Positions 1-5,280 of a DNA stretch of 5,280 nt are shown piece by piece; the first letter of the stretch is position 1, and every line of letters starts with the position of its first letter. The notes beneath the pieces are model-generated. The model ran no database searches and was not told the origin of the DNA. It saw nothing but the letters and a program-made list of their open reading frames with translations. The translations under genes were made by a program, and so were the position numbers. The DNA is from Acidobacteriota bacterium (GTDB taxonomy: Bacteria; Acidobacteriota; Vicinamibacteria; Vicinamibacterales; Vicinamibacteraceae): NCBI GenBank assembly GCA_013695405.1, contig JACDAO010000362.1, forward strand, positions 1 to 5,280, written 5' to 3'.

Positions 1-2
1 CG

Positions 3-59
3 CTCATTCTCGTGGTAGTCAACCTATTCACCGGCACTCGCGGCCGCACCGTGGTGTAG
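3..59 (+). CDS. C-terminal end of an unidentified, possibly membrane, protein (partial)
   Basis: Reading in frame from base 3 gives 18 codons, LILVVVNLFTGTRGRTVV, ending at TAG 57-59. The run of leucine, isoleucine, valine and phenylalanine followed by a short tail with two arginines looks like a last membrane helix with a cytoplasmic end. A long hairpin begins 8 bases after the stop, which fits a gene end. The fragment is too short to assign to any family, and function is unknown. Another frame is open from base 2 to the TGA at 113-115, but its arginine- and histidine-rich product looks like non-coding GC-rich sequence. The call rests on hydrophobicity and position alone. Confidence 0.35.
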   Translation, partial: LILVVVNLFTGTRGRTVV

Positions 60-66
60 CGATGGA

Positions 67-123
67 GGGAGCCTTCAGCAGCGCCGCGCGTGAGGCGCGC
101 GGTCAGCAGCGCTGAGGGCTCCC
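67..123 (+). terminator. Long GC-rich hairpin between genes, terminator-like but without a T tract
   Basis: The outer arms 67-79 and 111-123 pair over 13 positions (GGGAGCC with GGCTCCC, then a G-T wobble and five further pairs). After an asymmetric internal loop (80-83 against 103-110), an inner stem CCGCGCG 84-90 pairs perfectly with CGCGCGG 96-102 around the 5-base loop TGAGG. The structure lies just after the TAG at 57-59 and upstream of treZ. No run of T follows, so it is not a classic intrinsic terminator. It could end or protect the upstream transcript, or act in the treZ leader. The pairing is seen directly; the role is inferred. Confidence 0.5.
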
Positions 124-250
124 GCGCGAGGTGCCGCTACCGCTGCCGCGCACCGACTCGTGTTCCGGAATGAGGCAGATGGCCGACGCGGGTACAGAGT
201 CGTACCTGCCCGGTGCGCTCCACGCCTTCCCGCCCGGCACGTCGATTGTC

Positions 251-2176
251 ATGAAGGACCTGTCCCGCTCGCTCCCCTCGGCAACCCCGGCCGCACCTAC
301 GCAATCCCGGCGGATGCCGATCGGTGCCGAACTCATCGCTCCCGGGCAGGTGGCTATACGTGTCTGGGCCCCTGAGCACCAGCGCGTCGTCGTCGTCATG
401 GACGACCAGCACAGCAGGCTGGTCAAGGACGCCGACGGGTACCACGCGGCGACCGTTGCAGGCCGCCCCGGCAGCCGCTACGGCCTGCTGGTCGACCAGG
501 ACTCTACGCCGTACCCGGATCCAGCCTCGCGCGCCCAGCCGGACGGCCCGCACGGCCTCTCGGAGGTGGTCGATCCGGACGATTTTTCGTGGCGCGACGC
601 CGCCTGGAGTGGCCCCGACGAGGACGCCGCCGTGCTGTACGAGATGCACGTCGGCACGTTCACGCCAGAGGGCACCTTCGCGGCCGCCGCGAGCCACCTG
701 GAGCATCTCGCCACGCTCGGCATCACGGTGATACAGCTGATGCCGGTCGCCGACTTCCCCGGGGCGTTTGGCTGGGGCTACGACAGTGTCTGCCTGTACG
801 CCCCGAACCACGTCTACGGCCGCCCCGACGACCTGCGTCGCTTCGTCGATCAGGCGCACGCCTTCGGCCTCGCCGTAATCCTCGACGTGGTCTACAACCA
901 TGTCGGGCCGGATGGCAACTACCTGCGTGCGTTCAGTCAGCGCTACTTCAGCGATCGCTACGAGAACGAGTGGGGCGAGGCGCTCAACTTCGACGGACCC
1001 GACGCCGCGCCGGTGCGAGAGTGGGTACTGACCAACGTGGCGTACTGGATCCGCGAGTTCCACGTTGACGGCTTCCGGCTCGACGCAACGCAACAGATCT
1101 TCGACGCCTCGCCCGACCACTTGCTGGCGGCGGTGGCTCGCGCCGCCCGAGCGACGGCCGGGCACCGGCGCGTGCTGATCACCGCCGAGAACGAGCCGCA
1201 GCAGGTCCGCCTGGTCGAGGACCCCGCCGATGGCGGCTACGGGTTGGACGCCCTCTACAATGACGACTTCCATCACAGCGCGCGGGTCGCGTTGGTCGGC
1301 ACGCGCGAGGCCTACCTCGGCGACTACCGCGGCGTCACCAGCGAATGGCTGGCGTGTGCGCGATGGGGCTTCCTGTTCCAGGGCCAGCTCTATGCCTGGC
1401 AGAAGCAGGGGCGCGGCACCCCCTCGCTCGACCTGCCGCCCCGGGCCTTCGTCAACTTCCTGGAGAACCATGACCAGGTCGCCAACACCGACAGCGGCCG
1501 TCGCCTCGTCGATCTCGCGCGGCCGTCGGACCTGCGCGCGATGACCGCGCTCCACCTGTTGCTGCCCGGCCTGCCACTCATCTTCCAGGGGCAGGAGTTC
1601 GGAGCCCGGGAGCCGTTCGTGTACTTCGCCGACCATCAGGTCCCGCTCGCCGACGCGGTCGCCGCGGGCCGTCGTGAGTTTCTGCAGCAGTTCGAGCGGC
1701 TGCGCGACGATCGCGTGTTCGAGCACCAGCCGGCGCCGCACCATCCCTCCGCCTTCACGGCGTGCCGGCTGCAGCGCGATCCCTCGGACCGCCGCCAGCA
1801 GCAGTGGACCGCGCTCTACCGCGACCTGCTCGCGCTGCGCCGTGCGCGGCCGCGTCACGCGGGTCAGCCGCCGGTGATCGACGGCGCGGCCCCCGATTCA
1901 GGACTGTTGCTGCTCCGCTATCGCGCCGGCGTGCAGGGCGACTGGCTGATCGTCCTCAACCTCGCCGCCGACCGCGACATCGCGTCCTTGTCCGAGCCGT
2001 TGATCGCGCCTCCACGCGGGGGCACCTGGTGGGTGCACTGGAGCAGTGAGGCGCCACGGTACGGCGGACAGGGCGTGATGGCCTGGACCTCAGGTCACTG
2101 GCCAGTCGCCGGCCACAGCCTGACGGTGGTGGCGCCCGGGGCGACCGCGCCTGCGACGCCGGAGGTGGCGCGATGA
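251..2176 (+). CDS. treZ: Malto-oligosyltrehalose trehalohydrolase (GH13 family)
   Basis: This cytoplasmic enzyme hydrolyses the alpha-1,4 bond next to the terminal trehalose unit of maltooligosyl trehalose, the product of TreY, releasing trehalose. From ATG 251 it has 641 residues. An N-terminal beta-sandwich (CBM48-like) starts at MPIGAEL (residue 22), with VWAPE at 38-42. A GH13 barrel follows, with DVVYNH at 212-217, nucleophile Asp278 in DGFRLDAT, acid/base Glu313 in TAENE and Asp408 in ENHDQ. NDDFHH at 337-342 is typical of TreZ and separates it from GlgB and GlgX. A C-terminal beta domain ends the protein. All catalytic residues are present and the frame is unbroken. The start is uncertain. 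GTG 131, ATG 170 and ATG 179 are in frame upstream, but 131 lies 8 bases after the hairpin. ATG 314 sits exactly where family similarity begins. I chose 251 because the two arginines before residue 22 resemble family members; no start has a good ribosome binding site. TreY is not in the window. Confidence 0.93.
   Translation: MKDLSRSLPSATPAAPTQSRRMPIGAELIAPGQVAIRVWAPEHQRVVVVMDDQHSRLVKDADGYHAATVAGRPGSRYGLLVDQDSTPYPDPASRAQPDGPHGLSEVVDPDDFSWRDAAWSGPDEDAAVLYEMHVGTFTPEGTFAAAASHLEHLATLGITVIQLMPVADFPGAFGWGYDSVCLYAPNHVYGRPDDLRRFVDQAHAFGLAVILDVVYNHVGPDGNYLRAFSQRYFSDRYENEWGEALNFDGPDAAPVREWVLTNVAYWIREFHVDGFRLDATQQIFDASPDHLLAAVARAARATAGHRRVLITAENEPQQVRLVEDPADGGYGLDALYNDDFHHSARVALVGTREAYLGDYRGVTSEWLACARWGFLFQGQLYAWQKQGRGTPSLDLPPRAFVNFLENHDQVANTDSGRRLVDLARPSDLRAMTALHLLLPGLPLIFQGQEFGAREPFVYFADHQVPLADAVAAGRREFLQQFERLRDDRVFEHQPAPHHPSAFTACRLQRDPSDRRQQQWTALYRDLLALRRARPRHAGQPPVIDGAAPDSGLLLLRYRAGVQGDWLIVLNLAADRDIASLSEPLIAPPRGGTWWVHWSSEAPRYGGQGVMAWTSGHWPVAGHSLTVVAPGATAPATPEVAR
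2161..2176 (+). promoter_or_regulatory. Shine-Dalgarno site and ATGA stop/start overlap coupling the debranching gene to treZ
   Basis: GGAGGTG at 2161-2167 lies within the last codons of treZ, 7 bases (counted from GGAGG) before the ATG at 2173-2175. That ATG shares bases with the treZ stop TGA at 2174-2176, giving the ATGA arrangement. This fixes the start of the downstream gene and implies that one mRNA carries both, with translation likely coupled by ribosomes terminating at treZ. It is the strongest ribosome binding site I see in the window. Confidence 0.85.
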
Positions 2177-4299
2177 GCGTCGGTGACCGCACAGCGGGCC
2201 AGGCGCCGACGCCACAGGGCCTGCTCGCCGAGTTGACCCCGCTGGTGCGCCGGTTGTCGATGACGCCCGAAGAGAGCCCGGCGCTCGACGAGCGCGGCAG
2301 CCGCGAGTGGCTGGTCACCAACGGACTCGGAGGGTATGCCTCGGGGACGATCATTGGTGCGCTGACCCGGCGCTTCCACGGGCTGCTGGTCGCGGCCCTG
2401 CCCTCTCCGCTGGGCCGCACGATGCTGCTCGCGCACCTGTCCGAGCGACTGCGCTTCCGCGACGGACACAGCGAGTGGCTGGGACTGCACGGCACCGCCG
2501 GCCGGCTGACCCAGGCGCACGCGGCTCGTCACCTCGAGGAGTTCCGGCTCGACGCCGGCCTGCCGGTCTGGCGCTATCAGGTGCACGGCGCCGTGATCGA
2601 GAAGAGCCTGGTGATGCCGCACGGGCAGAACACGGTTCACGTCACCTACCGGCTGCTCGACGGCGCGCGGCGAATCAAGCTTTCGCTGCGGCCGCTGGTC
2701 GGCTTCCGACCGCATGAAGCGCCAGTGGACCATTCCCCGGTCGATGGCTACACCGTGAGTGTTCGGGGCAGCCGAATCGAGGTCGCTGCCGGAGGCTCGA
2801 TGCCGCCGCTGCGGCTGGTGCTGCACGCCGGCAACGGTCGCTTCGCCTTCGATGACCAGGCCATCTCGGACGTTCGCTACCTGATCGAGGAGCATCGCGG
2901 CTACGACCACGCCGGTCCGCTGTGGAGCCCGGGGCGCTTTCGTGTCGACCTGACCCCGGACACACCCGTGACGGTCATGGCCTCGGCGGAGTCCTGGGAG
3001 ACAATCGCAGCGATCAACCCGCAGGAAGCGTTCACGATGGAGCGGACGCGGCGCGCCCGCCTCGTCACGATGGCCGATCCGGCGCTCCGGACCGGGATCG
3101 GCGCCGAACTGGTGCTGGCCTCCGACCAGTTCGTGATTCGACCGGTCTCGCGCACCGAGGATGGCGTCCGCGCCCGGGTTGGGGGCGGCGACGCGCGGAC
3201 CGTGATTGCCGGCTACCACTGGTTCACCGACTGGGGCCGCGATACCATGATCTCGCTCGACGGTCTGACCTTGTGTACCGGCAGGCTCGAGGAGGCGCGC
3301 GACATCCTGCGCACCTTCGCCTATCACGTGCGCGACGGCCTGATTCCCAACATGTTTCCGGAAGGGGGCCGCGAAGGGCTTTATCACACCGCCGACGCGA
3401 CGCTGTGGTTCTTCCACGCGGTGCACCGCTACCACACCCGCAGCGGGGACGACCTGCTGCTGCGCGAAATGCTGCCGGTGATGCGGCGGATCGTCCGGGC
3501 GCATCGCGAAGGCACCCGCTTCGGCATCGGCGTCGACCCGGCCGATGGCCTGGTCCGTCAGGGCGCCGACGGCTACCAGTTGACCTGGATGGACGCCAAG
3601 GTCGACGACTGGGTCGTCACACCACGCCGCGGCAAGGCGGTCGAGATCAACGCGCTCTGGTACAACGCGCTCCGCCTGCTTGCCGGCTGGCTGGCCACGG
3701 ATGGCGCACACGACGACGCCGCTGACCTCGAGGCCGAAGCGGCGCAGGTACAGACCGCGTTCAACCAGCGCTTCTGGAATCCGGCCACCACGCACCTGTT
3801 CGACGTCGTCGACGGCGAAGACGGCAACGACGACGACGCCTGCCGACCGAATCAGGTGCTGGCGATCTCGCTGCAGCATCCGGTGCTCGATCGGGCTCGC
3901 TGGGATGCGGTGCTCGACCAGGTGGTGGCCCACCTGGTGACGCCGGTGGGCTTGCGCTCGCTGTCGCCCGCCCACGCCGAGTACAAGCGGCAGTACTTCG
4001 GTGACCTGCGCACCCGTGACGCCGCCTACCACCAGGGTACCGTGTGGGGCTGGCTGATGGGGCCACTGGTGGACGCGTGGCTCGCGCGCGATCCTGGCGA
4101 TTTGGCCGGGGCGCGGAGGTTCCTCGATGGCATCGCGGCCCATCTCGACGAAGGCTGCGTCGGATCGGTGAGCGAGATCTTCGACGCGGAAGAACCCTAC
4201 GTGCCGCGCGGCTGCGTTGCGCAGGCGTGGAGCGTGGCCGAATGGCTGCGCAGCCTGGCGCGGACCACGCCGCCTACGACTCCTCCCGCCCGACGATGA
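2173..4299 (+). CDS. Glycogen-debranching amylo-alpha-1,6-glucosidase (GH133 type)
   Basis: This cytoplasmic enzyme is predicted to hydrolyse alpha-1,6 branch points of glycogen or branched maltodextrin. At 708 residues it has the usual bacterial length for the family. The N-terminal domain of bacterial debranching enzymes is marked by [15 protein letters not shown] (45-59) and [12 protein letters not shown] (65-76). The C-terminal (alpha/alpha)6 barrel, the GDE_C domain, starts near 300. It carries [12 protein letters not shown] (351-362), TWMDAK (471-476), [18 protein letters not shown] (483-500), [11 protein letters not shown] (615-625), SEIFD (667-671) and [13 protein letters not shown] (678-690). 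By analogy with eukaryotic debranching enzymes, Asp474 and Glu668 are the likely catalytic acids; this is inference. The family usually has WPW where this protein has WGW (625-627), probably a tolerated variant. Start ATG 2173 is supported by the Shine-Dalgarno and the ATGA overlap with treZ. The end overlaps the convergent regulator by 26 bases. It is unrelated to GlgX/TreX (GH13), so I give no glg or tre symbol. Confidence 0.92.
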   Translation: MSVGDRTAGQAPTPQGLLAELTPLVRRLSMTPEESPALDERGSREWLVTNGLGGYASGTIIGALTRRFHGLLVAALPSPLGRTMLLAHLSERLRFRDGHSEWLGLHGTAGRLTQAHAARHLEEFRLDAGLPVWRYQVHGAVIEKSLVMPHGQNTVHVTYRLLDGARRIKLSLRPLVGFRPHEAPVDHSPVDGYTVSVRGSRIEVAAGGSMPPLRLVLHAGNGRFAFDDQAISDVRYLIEEHRGYDHAGPLWSPGRFRVDLTPDTPVTVMASAESWETIAAINPQEAFTMERTRRARLVTMADPALRTGIGAELVLASDQFVIRPVSRTEDGVRARVGGGDARTVIAGYHWFTDWGRDTMISLDGLTLCTGRLEEARDILRTFAYHVRDGLIPNMFPEGGREGLYHTADATLWFFHAVHRYHTRSGDDLLLREMLPVMRRIVRAHREGTRFGIGVDPADGLVRQGADGYQLTWMDAKVDDWVVTPRRGKAVEINALWYNALRLLAGWLATDGAHDDAADLEAEAAQVQTAFNQRFWNPATTHLFDVVDGEDGNDDDACRPNQVLAISLQHPVLDRARWDAVLDQVVAHLVTPVGLRSLSPAHAEYKRQYFGDLRTRDAAYHQGTVWGWLMGPLVDAWLARDPGDLAGARRFLDGIAAHLDEGCVGSVSEIFDAEEPYVPRGCVAQAWSVAEWLRSLARTTPPTTPPARR

Positions 4300-5280
4300 G
4301 CGGGTCGGCCCGCCACAACCCGTACTTGCGCAGCTTGTTGTAGAGGGTCGGGCGGTGGATGCCGAGGATCGCCGCTGCGGCCCGCTTGTTGCCGCGCGTG
4401 CGTTCGAGCGTCTGGACGATCGCCAGCCGTTCCAGGTCCTCGAGCGACTGGCCAATCGGCATCGACGAGGTGCGCAGGCCCGTGCCGGGATGCCGCACCG
4501 TGTCGGGCAGGTCCTCGACCCGAATCTGCGGGCCGGTGGTGAGAATGACCGCGCGCTCGATGACGTGCTCGAGTTCGCGGACGTTGCCCGGCCAGGGGTG
4601 CCGCTCGAGTTGCCGCAGCGCGGCCTGCTCGATGCCGGTCAGGATCCGTCGGTGCCGCTCGGCGAAGATGCCGATGAAGCGCGACACCAGCAGCGCGATG
4701 TCGCCTTCGCGTTCGCGCAGCGGCGGCAGGCTCAGTACGATCGTGTTGAGCCGGAAGAACAGGTCCTCACGCAGTTGACCACGCGCCACCGCCTCGTCCG
4801 GATCGACGTTGGTGATACAGATCAAGCGCACGTCGGCACGCAGGCTGGCGGTGCCGCCGACCGGCCGGAACTCGCGTTCCTGCAGCACACGCAGCAGCTT
4901 GACTTGCATCCCCAGCGACATGTCGGCGATCTCATCGAACAGCACGGAGCCGCCATCCGCCACCTCGAGCAGTCCCTTCTTGTCGGCGGTCGCGCCGGTG
5001 AACGCGCCGCGGCGATGCCCGAACAACTCGGATTCGAGCAGTTCGCTCGGAATCGCCGCGCAGTTCAGCCGGATGAACGGCGCGTGGGCCCGCGCGCTAT
5101 GTTCGTGAACGGCCGAGGCCATCAACTCCTTGCCGGTACCGTTTTCGCCGACGATCAGCACGTTGGCATCGGTCGGGGCCGCCGCACGGGCCAGTCGGAA
5201 CGCATCGCGCATGGCCACCGACCGCGTCAGCAACCGGCCGAAACCCTCGACTCCGGGCTCGAGCTCCGATCGCCCAGGGC
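4274..5280 (-). CDS. Sigma-54-dependent Fis-family transcriptional activator, N-terminus beyond the window
   Basis: This is an enhancer-binding protein that uses ATP hydrolysis to open promoters bound by sigma-54 RNA polymerase. The frame stays open to the right edge, giving 334 visible residues (numbered from the complete codon at 5278-5276) and ending at TAG (4276-4274). The AAA+ domain shows Walker A GENGTGKE (44-51), the sigma-54-contacting GAFTGA loop (91-96), Walker B VLFDEI (112-117), the arginine-finger segment LREDLFFRL (169-177) and WPGNVREL (229-236). A Fis-type helix-turn-helix follows at about 283-320 ([20 protein letters not shown]), then a 14-residue tail. Family members usually have GESGTGKE, so Asn for Ser is a mild variant. 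The linker before the AAA+ domain reads [13 protein letters not shown], as expected between a sensory or receiver domain and the ATPase. The N-terminal domain is out of view, so the signal is unknown (NtrC-type response regulator or another class). It converges on the debranching gene and shares no promoter with it. Confidence 0.95.
   Translation of the reverse strand, partial: PGRSELEPGVEGFGRLLTRSVAMRDAFRLARAAAPTDANVLIVGENGTGKELMASAVHEHSARAHAPFIRLNCAAIPSELLESELFGHRRGAFTGATADKKGLLEVADGGSVLFDEIADMSLGMQVKLLRVLQEREFRPVGGTASLRADVRLICITNVDPDEAVARGQLREDLFFRLNTIVLSLPPLREREGDIALLVSRFIGIFAERHRRILTGIEQAALRQLERHPWPGNVRELEHVIERAVILTTGPQIRVEDLPDTVRHPGTGLRTSSMPIGQSLEDLERLAIVQTLERTRGNKRAAAAILGIHRPTLYNKLRKYGLWRADPLIVGREES

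Noticed and set aside
1..7. A possible minus-strand start (ATG at 7-5) of a gene leaving to the left.
   Set aside because: Only two codons are visible and there is no good ribosome binding site, so it cannot be supported and it conflicts with the more plausible plus-strand gene end.
2..115. An open frame reaching the TGA at 113-115 across the hairpin.
   Set aside because: Its product is rich in Arg, His and Ser without hydrophobic or domain character, and its second half is simply the hairpin sequence. The frame ending at 57-59 looks more protein-like.
137..1858. A 573-codon open frame on the minus strand opposite treZ.
   Set aside because: It is antisense to a gene with an intact GH13 motif set. 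The product is rich in Arg, Val and Gly with no recognisable domain, as expected for stop-poor antisense frames in GC-rich DNA.
3917..3938. A perfect 9-pair hairpin, ACCAGGTGG against CCACCTGGT with loop TGGC.
   Set aside because: It lies inside the debranching gene and encodes an ordinary helix segment (DQVVAHLV). No T tract follows, and such pairing is expected now and then in GC-rich coding DNA.
2095..4455. A 786-codon open frame on the minus strand opposite the debranching gene.
   Set aside because: It covers a clear GH133 gene and also overlaps the activator in a different frame on the same strand. Its composition (Arg, Gln, His, Val, Ala) shows no domain or motif, so it is a shadow frame despite its length.
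5231..5233. TTG as the real start of the sigma-54 activator.
   Set aside because: The frame remains open upstream to the window edge and the preceding residues continue the family-like linker, so the true start lies outside the window.

Overview
The window is GC-rich DNA (roughly two thirds G+C by eye) with dense genes, one ATGA overlap and one convergent overlap. It carries part of a sigma-54 activator, so the source is a bacterium that uses sigma-54. The style of the trehalose and glycogen genes fits a high-GC group such as Acidobacteriota, Planctomycetota, Myxococcota or Pseudomonadota. The sequence alone does not decide between these.

Layout. Positions 3-59 look like the last 18 codons of a gene entering from the left that ends in a hydrophobic stretch (weak call). 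Positions 60-250 hold no convincing gene. They contain a long GC-rich hairpin (67-123) and possibly the promoter of the next genes. From about 251 to 2176 (+) lies treZ, encoding malto-oligosyltrehalose trehalohydrolase, with an intact GH13 catalytic triad. It overlaps by 4 bases the next gene, 2173-4299 (+), which encodes a glycogen-debranching amylo-alpha-1,6-glucosidase of the GH133 type. A strong Shine-Dalgarno sequence for this second gene sits inside the 3' end of treZ. From the right edge back to 4274 (-) runs the C-terminal part of a sigma-54-dependent AAA+ transcriptional activator with a Fis-type helix-turn-helix. It converges on the debranching gene, and the two coding regions overlap tail to tail by 26 bases.

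How the genes work together. The debranching enzyme would remove alpha-1,6 branches from glycogen and supply linear maltodextrins. TreY, which is not in this window, would convert the reducing end to a trehalosyl unit. TreZ would then release free trehalose. This is the TreY/TreZ route from glycogen to trehalose, with a GH133 debrancher in the place often held by TreX/GlgX. The activator lies on the other strand and is convergent, so nothing in the window ties it to the sugar genes.

I did not find a convincing undescribed system. The points most worth checking are the non-standard debrancher next to treZ, the tail-to-tail overlap, the long hairpin upstream of treZ, and the treZ start with a weak sigma-54-like site near it.
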